Below, piece by piece: positions 44,467 through 54,274 of a stretch of 64,000 nucleotides of DNA. A program made the translations under genes and the position numbers. This DNA is from UTCFX2 sp002050125. Lineage in GTDB: Bacteria; Chloroflexota; Anaerolineae; Anaerolineales; UBA4823. The notes below the pieces were generated by a model. It did not search any database. It saw only the letters and a program-made list of their open reading frames with translations, and had not been told where the DNA came from. Each line of letters opens with the position of its first letter. Position 1 is the stretch's first letter. The stretch covers positions 34,694 through 98,693 of the forward strand of contig JAOSJQ010000018.1 of NCBI GenBank assembly GCA_027494035.1, given 5' to 3'.

Positions 44467-45784
44467 GCTGTTCGACTCCTGGCTTTGCCCCACATAGCGA
44501 CTAAAGCTGGCAATGGTGTCAGGCTGCTCAGAACAATTCCAGCAACGGCTCCCCTCAACTCGTAGACTCCGATCAAGAGAACTCCTGCCGTAAGCGTGGT
44601 CACGCCCCCGATCATATGGAGAATCATTACATCTCGTGTTCTTTCGATGATCCGCAAACCATACTGCCAACTGGCAGTTATAGCAGTCACCAGCGGATGA
44701 AGGAGGAAGAACGGTAGAATCCACGTAGCATGAGAGAATTTGCCCCCATATAGCAAATCCATCAGGGGGTCTCTAAAAAACCACACCGTGAGGAAGAATA
44801 AAAGGCACAGCGTTGCCAGCAGAATGCTGAACGCTCGCATTGCGTCCTCCAACGCCCGCATCCCATAGAGTGCGAAACGCTCGGAAGCCCAGGGCGCAAA
44901 AAGCAGGGTGAACGCTGTGATTGCCTGAGTCAAAGGTAAGACCATGTTTTGTATGGCCTTCAGGCTTGCCACTTCTGCCAGATCGAGAAAGTTCCCCGCC
45001 AGCACGAAGTAAGCCCATGTCGAGAGCCAGCTTGAAACCGACGCCACCAGCATCCAACGACCATACTGCCAGTTCTCGCGGATCAGTCCCTTGGTAGCTC
45101 CTGCGGGGAAAGCGCTGGCGGAGACGCTGCCATAACGCAGAATCACATACTGGAACACGCCACCAACCACGCCAGCCACGCCCATCCACACGAAGGTGCT
45201 GAACAGAGTCAGAAGTGCTGAGCGCTCCAGTAGGTACAATCCCCCGACCAGCGCAACCGAGTAGACTACCGTCCCAAGAAGGGCCTTTCCAGGCTGGTGA
45301 CGTGTGTAGCACGCGCGCCGGATCCGCCAGAAGAACAGAATCAGCCCGTGTGCAAGACTCATGCCCACAAGGGCATCGAGCAGAAGTCGGTCCGATCTGA
45401 TGAGACTGACTGCCCCCAAACTGCTATGAGGCCGACGCTGGTGATCACGATAGTGACTGTGTGAAGCCCTATCAGATGCCCCAGGTAGCTCATGAAGTGC
45501 TTTGCGTGCCGCACTGGCCCGAAGATACTCATTGGCTCCAAGAACAAGACATTATAGAAGCCAGAGATCAGGAGGAAGATGGCAAAGGTATAGGCATACG
45601 CCCCGTAGTCACTCTCGGACATCCACCGCGCGAGCAGGATGCTGACAACAAAGTTGGAGCCTGAGAAAACGCCTTGGTCAATGACGGCTAACGTCCCTCT
45701 GCGAATCCAACGGGGTTGGATGGCAAGGTACAACTTGGTCACGTTGTCTGGAAACTGCATGGGGCAGGGCCAATCTAGGGGCAT
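44463..45784 (-). pseudogene. oligosaccharide flippase (Wzx-like), frameshifted
   Basis: Two adjoining frames encode one protein. The N-terminal half (45359-45784, RRGTLAVIDQGVFSGSNFVV) is the start of a MATE/PST-like flippase. The C-terminal half (44463-45419, LRYGSVSASAFPAGATKGLI and further membrane helices) continues it. They join near 45,410, where a run of five G on the minus strand needs one more G to give a continuous frame (…AVWGAVSLIRSDR…). So it is a homopolymer indel. It may be a sequencing error, a phase-variable tract or a true break. Confidence 0.8.
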
Positions 45785-45796
45785 CCGAATCGTCCG

Positions 45797-46564
45797 TTAA
45801 GTCCTTCTCAGCCCACTAAGTTGCAGCAGCACATACACTACAAACAATGGGTTATTGATGAGATAACGCCGCCATAGCCGGCGAGGCTCGCACATTAACC
45901 GGAAGAACCATTCCAGCCCCGCGCGCTGCATCCAGCGGGGGGCCTGGCGCTTCAATCCGGCCAGGAAGTCAAACGCTGCCCCCACGCCAATCAGAACTGG
46001 GGCATCCAGCTTGTTTCGATGATCAGCCATCCAAAGCTCTTGTTTCGGCGTGCCCAGTCCAACCCAGACTATGTCAGGCTCTGCCCCATTGATCATCTTT
46101 ACCACAGACTCATCTTCCGACTCTGTCAGCGCGCGGAATGGCGGTGAATACGTGCCGACCACTCGAAGGCGCGGAAAACGTTCCCCCAGCCGAACGGCCA
46201 GCAGGTCTGGTACCCCTTCCCCTCCGCCGTAGAAGAAGTGCTTGTGCTCTACTGATCTCTCGCAGAGAGCCAGCATAAGATCAGGGCCGTAAACGCGCTC
46301 CACGTGGTTATGGCCATACAAACGACTGAGCCACACCAGCGGCATGCCATCTGGCGTAACCAGTCCAGCTTCATTATGAATCTTTTTGATGTGTGTATGA
46401 CGCTGGCTTTCCATCACCCCGTGTACGCCAGTGACAGTCACATACTCGTGAGCGCGCTGGACAATCCAGTTGTTGATGATGTCGAGCGCCATGGTCATGG
46501 TAATTGCACTCACACCGACGCCCAGGATATTTGTACGTGGCAGAGGATCATACGGAGAGAATTT
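45797..46564 (-). CDS. WecG/TagA/CpsF-family glycosyltransferase
   Basis: The protein has TNILGVGVSAITMTMALDII, then EPDIVWVGLGTPKQELWMAD and APVLIGVGAAFDFLAGLKRQ, the family pattern of transferases for N-acetylmannosaminuronate or similar sugars. The upstream extension of the frame (to 46774) lies in homopolymer junk and is not counted. The true start is uncertain and may be lost. Confidence 0.78.
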   Translation of the reverse strand, partial: KFSPYDPLPRTNILGVGVSAITMTMALDIINNWIVQRAHEYVTVTGVHGVMESQRHTHIKKIHNEAGLVTPDGMPLVWLSRLYGHNHVERVYGPDLMLALCERSVEHKHFFYGGGEGVPDLLAVRLGERFPRLRVVGTYSPPFRALTESEDESVVKMINGAEPDIVWVGLGTPKQELWMADHRNKLDAPVLIGVGAAFDFLAGLKRQAPRWMQRAGLEWFFRLMCEPRRLWRRYLINNPLFVVYVLLQLSGLRRT

Positions 46565-46573
46565 CCATAGAAG

Positions 46574-46757
46574 AACCCCCCCCAGGGGCCCCCCCCAAAA
46601 AAAAAGGCGCGAAACAAAAAAAAAAAAAAAAAAAAGAGGGCCCCCCCCCAACAAAAAAAAAAGAGCGGGCGCGCGCCCCCCGCCCCCCAGCAGGAGGAGG
46701 GGGGGCGGCGGCGCCACGGAGAGAGAGAAGAAGAAAGAGAAGAAAAAAAAAGCGCAA
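46574..46757. other. homopolymer-rich stretch, probable assembly artefact
   Basis: Nearly 190 bases are runs of A, C and G (an uninterrupted run of about 20 A, runs of 8-9 C, and GA-rich stretches) unlike anything around them. They lie between a glycosyltransferase gene and the ligase gene, disrupt the 5' end of the former, and look like a low-quality consensus or gap fill. Confidence 0.6.
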
Positions 46758-46880
46758 CCCGGCTGCCGTGTCATGACCTCATCTCCATGGCGAATGGCGA
46801 CGCACCCGAAGCCCCAGTATACACATAAGAACTGCGGCGCTTTCGGTATTTCTCAGAGAATTCACGACACCGGGGCACCT

Positions 46881-49379
46881 CTATGGCGCTCCGCCAGCAA
46901 TGTACCGGGGTTCCGCAAGCTCGGCATAAGGGTCAGCCCTTAGGATGACTTTGTGAATAGAGGCGGCGTTGTCCCCGTTGCCGCGCTCTTCTTCGCGGTC
47001 AGCCAGCCTCAGCCACGGTTCATAGGCAATCGGGCTCATGACCGGCACGCGCGCTTGTGGAAGGACGTCGAGTGTCCCTTCCATGCGATAGAACGCGGCG
47101 AACGCGTGGCGGTAATCGGCGGGAATCTGGGCTGCCTGGATCAGATAAGAGTCACTGTGCCCAGCCCCGCGCGCTTCTTCTAGGCGGGCCAGGATATACC
47201 AGCCCCAGTAAGCCTGAGTGCCGCGCAGAAAGAGCGCTTTGCGCGCCAGCTTCTCCGCTGCCTCGGCTGTAGCAGCGTCCGGCGCACCCGCGTGCAGAAG
47301 CCGCTCTGCTTCAAGCAGATCGCTGTTGATGTGGGCATGATAGCAATAGATGCACGGCGTATCGGCCCCCGCCGGCCACAGGATCGCTAATTTTCGCCGG
47401 ATAGCAAGTGAGAGGGTGCCCTCCTCGGCAGACGCGGCCAGCTCGGCCAGTCGCTCGAAGTCGCCGGAGTAGAGCAGAAGGTCAATTTCTGTGGCTGTGC
47501 CCTTGAAATGCTCGAGGGCCTCCTGGGGGAAGTTCGCGAGTTGCTCATGGTTACCCCAGAAGCTGGAGGCGATGAGCCACGGCCTGTCGGCAAGCGCCTT
47601 CAGCAAGCTATCGCGTCCAGCGTCGAGGTCTCCTGCCAGCACCAGGTACTCGCCCAATTTGAACCGGTAGTCTCTGATCAGAGGGTCTCGGGCTGATGCA
47701 GCTTGCTCCGCTTCGACGGCCTGCTGGTAGCGTCCGGCCTGGGCGTAGAGGGCCGCGAGGTTGTGCCAGCCCAGATCCCAGGCTGGCATGAGGGTCACGC
47801 TGCTCTCGAAGGCGCTGATGGCCTCTGCCAGGTACGCCTCAGGGTCATCATAGGCCAGCTTGCCCAGGACAGTCGCTTCTTCAAGCTGGTAGAGGTCAAG
47901 CCACGGATCGGCATCTTGCGCTTGGCGCACTGTCTCTAGAGCTTCGGCGTAATGCTCCTGCCCGTTCAACGCCATGAAGCGAAACTGTTTGAGCGCGCCC
48001 TGGTGGATGGGCAGAAAGGCGATCTGGCAAGCCACCAGGACGACCGCGGTCCCAACGTATTCCAGGCGAGCGCGGCGGACATAAGAATGCGCCGCGCGCA
48101 CCTGACCCTTCGACTGAGGGTCGTGAGCGGCTGTGTACGCCAAGATGATCAGCAGCGGGATCATCAGTTGTGTTTGGAGAAACGCATCCACCATATTGTG
48201 GACACTGAACGCCAACAGCGCGGCCAGCCCTGCCTCGAGTCGACGGCGAGTGGCTGGCGGTGCGCTGGTCCAGGCCGACCGCCAGACCCGGCCAAAGCGC
48301 ACCAACAAGGCAGTTGATAGCGTCAGCAGAACGATGCCCCCTTCGGCGCTGACATTGAAGAACAGGTTGTGGGCATGATTCAGGGATATGTAGCTGTAAG
48401 ACCCCGGCCAGTTGCCATAGTACAGCCGGATTCCCTTGAACAGATACGGGCCAACCCCCAGCCACGGCTGATCCTGAAACATGCGAACCGCGCTGTACCA
48501 CAGGTCCATCCGCGTCACGTCATTGGGGTTCGGGCGGCTGGGGTTGATGATGATCTGATATAGCACGAGGACAGCGATACCTCCGCCGACAGCCGCCGCC
48601 GACAGCAGAGTGCGAGGCCGGAGGAGCATCTGCAGGCGTCTCGGGAAGCGAGCACGAACATCAGCCCGCAGCAGCCAGATCACAGTCATGAAGCCAGCGA
48701 GTGCAACCAGAGCCAGATACGCACCGCGCGACTGCGTCAGCAGCACCACACCGATCAGTCCGCCGGTGAGGGCGCGCAGCCCCCAGCGCAAGTCGCTTTG
48801 AGGCGTGGTGTTGCCCCAGGCCAGGGACAGCGGGATCAGTACGACCGCGTATGCGCCGGTAGGATTGTTGTGGGCGAGAGGCAGGCTCAGTTCATTGAGG
48901 CTTGGGGGGAGTGTGTAGCCCCCGATCTCGGGCCAGCCCTGCGCGAATTGTGGCAGCAGCTGGGAGATGCCGAAGTACCACATAATCATCTCAGCGGCAC
49001 CCAACAGGATGATCACGCCCCCAACCACGAACAAGGCTTCCATTAGCCAGCGTTGGTGACCGCTTCGCACGAGATCCACGAAGACAAGGAACAGAACAAC
49101 GTGCACAAAGGTCATCCAGACAAACTCAAAACTGACACGCAGATTCTCGCCCAGCAGCGCAGCCAGCAGCCACCCTGCGGTGAGTGCCCACAGAGGACCG
49201 TTCAGGCGGGTGACGGGAAACGAACGGTGTCTCAGGCTGACCAGCCAGGTGGCGATGAGAAGAGCACTACCAACTTGGTGGATAATCTTGACACGAGGGT
49301 GAATCTCGACGTCACCGCCCGCAAAGGTGGCGTACACAACCAGGAAGATCACCAAGAATCGCATGAGCCGGGAAGCCAC
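46881..49379 (-). CDS. O-antigen ligase/polymerase-like membrane protein with TPR tail
   Basis: The 832-residue protein has an N-terminal membrane half of about a dozen helices with the ligase signatures LTQSRGAYLALVAL and SYISLNHAHNLFFNVSAEGG (Wzy/WaaL-like O-antigen ligase domain), and GVGPYLFKG nearby. The C-terminal ~300 residues are tetratricopeptide-like repeats (ALETVRQAQDADPWLDLYQL, WHNLAALYAQAGRYQQAVEA). It would join or polymerise polysaccharide chains at the outer face. It is first in the cluster. Confidence 0.8.
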   Translation of the reverse strand: MASRLMRFLVIFLVVYATFAGGDVEIHPRVKIIHQVGSALLIATWLVSLRHRSFPVTRLNGPLWALTAGWLLAALLGENLRVSFEFVWMTFVHVVLFLVFVDLVRSGHQRWLMEALFVVGGVIILLGAAEMIMWYFGISQLLPQFAQGWPEIGGYTLPPSLNELSLPLAHNNPTGAYAVVLIPLSLAWGNTTPQSDLRWGLRALTGGLIGVVLLTQSRGAYLALVALAGFMTVIWLLRADVRARFPRRLQMLLRPRTLLSAAAVGGGIAVLVLYQIIINPSRPNPNDVTRMDLWYSAVRMFQDQPWLGVGPYLFKGIRLYYGNWPGSYSYISLNHAHNLFFNVSAEGGIVLLTLSTALLVRFGRVWRSAWTSAPPATRRRLEAGLAALLAFSVHNMVDAFLQTQLMIPLLIILAYTAAHDPQSKGQVRAAHSYVRRARLEYVGTAVVLVACQIAFLPIHQGALKQFRFMALNGQEHYAEALETVRQAQDADPWLDLYQLEEATVLGKLAYDDPEAYLAEAISAFESSVTLMPAWDLGWHNLAALYAQAGRYQQAVEAEQAASARDPLIRDYRFKLGEYLVLAGDLDAGRDSLLKALADRPWLIASSFWGNHEQLANFPQEALEHFKGTATEIDLLLYSGDFERLAELAASAEEGTLSLAIRRKLAILWPAGADTPCIYCYHAHINSDLLEAERLLHAGAPDAATAEAAEKLARKALFLRGTQAYWGWYILARLEEARGAGHSDSYLIQAAQIPADYRHAFAAFYRMEGTLDVLPQARVPVMSPIAYEPWLRLADREEERGNGDNAASIHKVILRADPYAELAEPRYIAGGAP

Positions 49380-49540
49380 GATCTGTCACCGTTTTGGTAG
49401 CCCGGTTGGGTATTCTGGCACAGAGGCGATACTCACACAAGTCGGCTGCACGACCCCTTTTCCGACCGGGTTCTTTTTCCTAAGCTCGCTTCCGCCGCCT
49501 AAGCACGGTCTGGTGATTATTGGTTGTTGGTTATTGGTTG

Positions 49541-49844
49541 TTGGTGAAAACAGCTTTGCTACCGGGGTGTCTCTCACCAACAACCAGAAACCAATAACCA
49601 ACAACCTCTTTCGTGGTTGGTGAAAGCAGCTTTGCGACCGGGGTGTCTCTCACCAACAACCAGAAACCAATAACCAACAACCTCTTTCGTGGTTGGTGAA
49701 AGCAGCTTTGCGACCGGGGTGTCTCTCACCAACAACCAGAAACCAATAACCAACAACCTCTTTCGTGGTTGGTGAAAACAGCTTTGCTACCGGAGTGTCT
49801 CTCACCAACAACCAGAAACCAATAACCAACAACCTCTTTCACGG
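49541..49844. repeat. four tandem 76-bp repeats
   Basis: Units begin near 49541, 49617, 49693 and 49769. Each carries an inverted pair (TTGGTGAAA on one side, CTCTCACCAACAACC on the other) and the string AACCAATAACCAACAACC. The first partial copy begins earlier, at about 49,510. No gene is present from 49,380 to 49,840. There are no spacers, so this is not CRISPR. Confidence 0.85.
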
Positions 49845-51791
49845 AAGCGCCTGTGGAGGGGCGACGAAGGGCGCAGGACTCACGAACAGCAATGCGCCGT
49901 CGTGCGGTTCCAGGCTGCCGGAGACCGACTCTGCCGGAGCGGGCCAGGGCTGTCCCGCCGTCCAGTCGTACACGTAACGCGGCGCCGGCAGGCCCAACTG
50001 CGCCAGCCTGTACTGCCAGGCAACCGGCATGTCGCCCGTGTTGAAGACAAAGATCGCCGCCTGCGCATCCGGGGACTCTGTGTCCGGCGTGCGCACCTGT
50101 ACGAGGACAGGATCGTTCGCGCCCAGCAAGGGGAAGCGGCAGATCGCCCGGCGGGGGTTCAGCAGCAGCTTCCACAGCCGCAGGCGCTCGTCAGTAAGCT
50201 CGTGCAGGGCGTCGCTGGTCATGACCACGCCCGCGCCCATGCCCGCGTAGAGCGCCAGCGAGCGCTGCTCGGCGGCGGTCAGGTGGTGGAAGCGCTCGCG
50301 CAGCAGGATGCAGTCCGGATCGGCCTGCCACAGGATGTGGTTGGCGAAGCCGCGCGCCGCCTGGTCGCGCAGCAGCGACTGCGCCGACTGCTGGCCGCCC
50401 GTCCAGCGCGCGCCGACATCGCGCCCGATGCGCACCCCGTCCACCAACCCCACGGAGGCCCACAGCGGGCAGCCGCAGCCCAGCCAGGTGGCGTCGCCGA
50501 TCTCCTCGCGGATCATCTCGGCGACGCGCCGCCAGATTTCGATGCGGGTGAGGCCCGCCGCGTGCCAGACGGCGCGATCGGGGCCGTGCTCGGTGGGGAA
50601 GTGCATGAAGTCGGTCTTGAAGTACTCACAGCCCCACTCGTGCCGCCACGTGCGGAACACCTGGCGCAGGTAGGCGAAAGCATCGGGGTGGGTGGTGTCG
50701 AGGATGTAGTATTCTTCGCTGCGCTTGTGCCAGCGGAACTCGCCGTAGAAGGTCATCAGCGCCAGCGGGCCGCCCGTCTGCCGGTCGGTCACCACCCAGT
50801 CGGAGTGCGCGCGGTAAAGGCGGCTGCGGTTGCCCACTACAAACGGCGCGATCCACAGGCCGGGGACGAACCCCGCCGCGCGAATCTCGTCCAGCAGTGG
50901 CTTCATGCCGCGCGGGAACTGCGGCTTGACCTCCAGCCAGTCGCCCATTTCCGGCGTGAAGCCGTCGTCAATCTGGAAGAAGCGCATCGGCAGGTCGTGG
51001 CGGCGGGCGGCCTCGGCGACACCGGCCAGGTGCTCGCGGATGTTCTCCTCGCTGGTGGCGGCGTACAGGTTGTACCACGAGCACCAGCCGGTGATCGGCG
51101 CGGCAGGCGGGCGCGGGGGCTGCGGCGACGCTGCCGCGACCAGCCGTGCCCACTCGCGCAGCGCCTCCTCGACCTGGCCGTGCTCGAAGAGGATCAGGCG
51201 CTCGGACTCGCAGCGGTTCTCCGCGCCGCGCGCCCGGCGATCCCACAGAGTAAGGATGGTCAGTGAGAGGGCAGTCTGAGCCTGGCTCATGCTGAGCGTC
51301 TGCTGGAAGCGGTCGTGGCGGTCGAAGCCGATCACCACGCTGCCCGCGCCGTCACGCGGCAGAAGCTGGGTCATAGCGTAGCCGGTGGGCGCGCTGTCAC
51401 CAGCAGTGGCCTCGTCCAGGGCGACGTAGCCGCTGCCATCCCAACTGAAATAGCCCGTCCGCAGCCAGGCGCGCGCGTTCTCGATCTGCTCAAAGCACAC
51501 TCCGAAGGAATCGAGCGGGCGCTCCCCTGGCCAGCCCTCCAGCCAGTAGCGCAGCGCGCAGCGGGCCGGATCGTCCTGGCGGGCTTCGACGCTGAAGACC
51601 GCCCCGCCCAGCGCGGGCGACGTGAACTGGAGCCGGATCGCCCTCGCGTGCCCGCCCTGCGCAGGCCCTTCCAGCAACGTCGTGCGGGCATCGTCCAGCG
51701 GCGCGCCGTTGATCACAGGGCGCAGCCCGCGCAGACTGCCCCGCGATGACTCGATGCTGAGCGCGCCCTCCGGCATAACCGACAGCTTCAC
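49839..51791 (-). CDS. GH36-family alpha-galactosidase
   Basis: The 650-residue glycosidase releases alpha-linked galactose from oligosaccharides. Conserved stretches include ITGWCSWYNLYAATSEENIR and MRFFQIDDGFTPEMGDW. The nucleophile aspartate is in YFKTDFM (about residue 393), and the acid/base aspartate is in DGVRIGRDVG (about residue 455). There is no signal peptide, so it is cytoplasmic. It starts with GTG 51791, overlapping the upstream stop by four bases; the longer frame upstream is ignored. Confidence 0.88.
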   Translation of the reverse strand: MKLSVMPEGALSIESSRGSLRGLRPVINGAPLDDARTTLLEGPAQGGHARAIRLQFTSPALGGAVFSVEARQDDPARCALRYWLEGWPGERPLDSFGVCFEQIENARAWLRTGYFSWDGSGYVALDEATAGDSAPTGYAMTQLLPRDGAGSVVIGFDRHDRFQQTLSMSQAQTALSLTILTLWDRRARGAENRCESERLILFEHGQVEEALREWARLVAAASPQPPRPPAAPITGWCSWYNLYAATSEENIREHLAGVAEAARRHDLPMRFFQIDDGFTPEMGDWLEVKPQFPRGMKPLLDEIRAAGFVPGLWIAPFVVGNRSRLYRAHSDWVVTDRQTGGPLALMTFYGEFRWHKRSEEYYILDTTHPDAFAYLRQVFRTWRHEWGCEYFKTDFMHFPTEHGPDRAVWHAAGLTRIEIWRRVAEMIREEIGDATWLGCGCPLWASVGLVDGVRIGRDVGARWTGGQQSAQSLLRDQAARGFANHILWQADPDCILLRERFHHLTAAEQRSLALYAGMGAGVVMTSDALHELTDERLRLWKLLLNPRRAICRFPLLGANDPVLVQVRTPDTESPDAQAAIFVFNTGDMPVAWQYRLAQLGLPAPRYVYDWTAGQPWPAPAESVSGSLEPHDGALLFVSPAPFVAPPQALP

Positions 51792-52786
51792 GGCGCAACC
51801 TCCACCCGCCCCTCGTTGGAGCGCACCGCCGCCAGCACCAGGTTGAGCGTCTTGGCCCCTTCGCGCAGCGGCGTGCGCGTCTCGCCGCCCGTGCGGATGG
51901 CGCTCAGCAGGTCTTGCGTCTGAGCCAGGCGGAAATCCCGCTCGGAGGCGATGGTCAGCGGCGCGCGCTCTGGCTCCGCCGTGAAGACGAACGTCGCCTG
52001 GTTGGCGCTGGCGAACTCCGCTGTCACCTTGCCAGCGACCACGCGGTAATCGTTGATCCACTTGCCGGGGATGGCCCCGTTAGTCGCGCAGACGACGCCC
52101 AGCGCCCCGTTGGCGAAGCTGACGACCGTCGCGCTGACATCCTCGGCGGTGTAGCCGGGCACGTCGCGATGGAAGAGATTCTCCTGGCGGCTGTAAACGC
52201 TCACCGCGTCGCCAAACAGGAAGCGCAGCAGGTCGAAGAGGTGGATCGCCTGCTCGACAAGCTGCCCGCCCGACTTCTCGCGGACGCGCCACCAGTCCGC
52301 GTGCAGCGCGTTGCAGAAGTAGCGCGCGCTCATCAGGCCCGGCCTGCCCGCTTCGCCGGACTCCAGCATATCCTTCAGCCGCTCGATGGCCTCGCCGAAG
52401 CGGAACATGAAGCCGACCTGGGTTTTGATCCCTGCGCGCTCAGCAGCTTCGACCATGCGCCAGCCGTGCTCGGAGGTGAGCGCGATCGGCTTTTCGATCA
52501 GCAGGTGAATGCCGCGCTCGGCGGCCTGTTCCACTTCGTCCGTGTGGCCGTAGGGCGGCAGGCAGATGATGACCAGGTCGAGGGCAGCCTGGTCGAACAT
52601 GGCCCGGTGCCCGGTGAAGACCCGCGCCCGCCCGCCCGTGTACTGATCGGCGAAGGCGCGCGCCTTCCATTCGTTGCGATCGCAGAAAGCGACCATCTCA
52701 GCCTCATCGGGCAGCGCCGCCAGAATCTGCGCGTGGCGGTGGGCAAAGCCGCCGCAGCCCAGAATGCCAGTCCGTAAGGGGTTCAT
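51788..52786 (-). CDS. Gfo/Idh/MocA-family oxidoreductase
   Basis: The 332-residue NAD(P)-dependent sugar dehydrogenase-like protein has GILGCGGFAHRH at the N-terminus (dinucleotide binding) and LLIEKPIAL near residue 95, with the catalytic EKP motif. A strong ribosome site (AAAGGA) precedes ATG 52786. It forms an operon with the alpha-galactosidase and probably acts on the sugar released or imported. The substrate is not known. Confidence 0.85.
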   Translation of the reverse strand: MNPLRTGILGCGGFAHRHAQILAALPDEAEMVAFCDRNEWKARAFADQYTGGRARVFTGHRAMFDQAALDLVIICLPPYGHTDEVEQAAERGIHLLIEKPIALTSEHGWRMVEAAERAGIKTQVGFMFRFGEAIERLKDMLESGEAGRPGLMSARYFCNALHADWWRVREKSGGQLVEQAIHLFDLLRFLFGDAVSVYSRQENLFHRDVPGYTAEDVSATVVSFANGALGVVCATNGAIPGKWINDYRVVAGKVTAEFASANQATFVFTAEPERAPLTIASERDFRLAQTQDLLSAIRTGGETRTPLREGAKTLNLVLAAVRSNEGRVEVAP

Positions 52787-53137
52787 GGAGTCCTTTCGCT
52801 TTCTCATGGAAAACCCAGACAAACAGGGCAGGACGCGAGGGTATGGCTCTGCCGCGCGCTTGTAGGGGCAGATGTGCAAACCCACTCCTGTAACCGGCTC
52901 CCCGCAGTCGCCTTCTTCGTTCGTTTCTTCCTTGAAACGATCTTCCGTAACCTATCATTAACCGCTAATGCAATCTTATTTGCCCACCCCTCCATTCGAA
53001 CGGAGAGAGGGCTGGCCGAGCGCAGCGAAGCCGGGGGTGAGGTAAATCAAGCTAGCTGATCTTAATGTTTTCTGGATGGCTGTCTGCCCCTGAACTCCGT
53101 TAACGGGGAGGGGTGACACTCCCTCGCCCGGCTGTCA
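52787..53137. other. gene-free stretch with repeat copies
   Basis: It holds a partial GTAGGGGC-type element near 52,863 and a copy of the GCCGAGCGCAGCGA...GTGAGGTAAA repeat at 53,000-53,045. No gene is seen. Confidence 0.5.
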
Positions 53138-54274
53138 TCAGTCCGAGGGCGTATCGGCGGTGGTGGCTGTAGCGGGCCTGGCGGGCCGCGCGGCTTCTTC
53201 GTCCGGCGCAGGCCGCCGCGCTGGAGATGCCCCGCTGGGCACGGCCCACGTTTCAGTGAGCAAAACCAGCCCGGCGGCGTCCAATGCCAGCGCCACCTCG
53301 TCGGCAGTGGGGTCCAGATCGTTGAGGATGGTGTAGGGGAAGCCATGATCGGCCAGATGCGTGCTGAGCGCGCCAAGCATCAGGTTGAAGTCGGTCGCGC
53401 GAATCTGATCCAGCCGGACGCCCGCCCCGCTCAGCGCATCGCGCAGCGGAGCCGGGTCCTGGCCGTGCAGCGCGGCGCAGAAGAGCACGCACGGCCCCAG
53501 CAGCTCAGCCTGGGGCGTGGCGGGGTTGCTCGTGGCGGCCAGGATGTTGGCCAGGTGATGCTCGCCGCCTTGCAGGGCGCGCGCGTGGCCGAGCAGATTG
53601 CCCATCTGCACCGCCACCATCATCAGGCTGAGCAGCGTTTGCAGCGCCTCGCGGTCGCCCTGGCCGATGGCTGTGGCGCTCTTGATCGCCTGCTTGGCCA
53701 GGTCGGTGGTCACGCCGGCGGCCCAGGGCTGGAAGCGCTCGGCGCGCGGATTTTTGCCGCGCTGCGCGGCGTAGCGCCAGTCCAACAGGCCGGTGACGAT
53801 GCCCAGCATCTCGGCGATGCCCGCCCCGCGCAGGGACTCCGGCGCGCTCAGGATCACGTCCCAGTCCACAATCACCTCGGCGGCAGGGGCGGCGCTCAGG
53901 CGGGCGCGGCGCTGGCGGTCGGCGACCGGCTCGGTGGCGACGGTGTAGGGCGTGAGCATGGCTGTGCTGTCCAGCGCCAGTGGCACGACGACGAGCGGCA
54001 CGCGGTTGCGCGCGGCGACCACTTTGGCTGCCTCCAGTGGCGCGCCGCTCCCCACCGCGTAGACCACTTCCACCGCGCTGGGCAAATTCTCGGCCAGGTA
54101 CTCGAACAGCTCGCGGTCATAGCGCGACGGCTCGGCCTGGATCAACACCGGGAGCGCCAGGTAATCACTGACCGCTGACCACGCCTCGGCGCTGGTGAGC
54201 AGCGCCACGCGCCGGGTCTCCTCGACCAGACTCAATTCCTGGAATGTGATGCGGGGTAAGGGCCAGATCACCAT
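53138..54274 (-). CDS. divergent sn-glycerol-1-phosphate dehydrogenase-like protein
   Basis: The 378-residue protein has the family outline of glycerol-1-phosphate dehydrogenases (AraM/EgsA): VVYAVGSGAPLEAAKVVAAR, VPLALDSTAMLTPYTV, ILSAPESLRGAGIAEMLG and the metal-ligand region GGEHHLANIL. Usual metal ligands are partly replaced (GIAEM instead of a GxxD-type site), so the activity is unsure. The C-terminal 40 residues are an Ala/Pro/Thr-rich tail. Confidence 0.7.
   Translation of the reverse strand: MVIWPLPRITFQELSLVEETRRVALLTSAEAWSAVSDYLALPVLIQAEPSRYDRELFEYLAENLPSAVEVVYAVGSGAPLEAAKVVAARNRVPLVVVPLALDSTAMLTPYTVATEPVADRQRRARLSAAPAAEVIVDWDVILSAPESLRGAGIAEMLGIVTGLLDWRYAAQRGKNPRAERFQPWAAGVTTDLAKQAIKSATAIGQGDREALQTLLSLMMVAVQMGNLLGHARALQGGEHHLANILAATSNPATPQAELLGPCVLFCAALHGQDPAPLRDALSGAGVRLDQIRATDFNLMLGALSTHLADHGFPYTILNDLDPTADEVALALDAAGLVLLTETWAVPSGASPARRPAPDEEAARPARPATATTADTPSD

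Noticed and set aside
49541..49844. CRISPR array
   Set aside because: The 76-bp units are contiguous with no spacers, and no cas genes are near.
49902..51266. 454-residue plus-strand frame opposite the alpha-galactosidase
   Set aside because: It is the antisense of a well-supported GH36 gene in GC-rich DNA and shows no domain.
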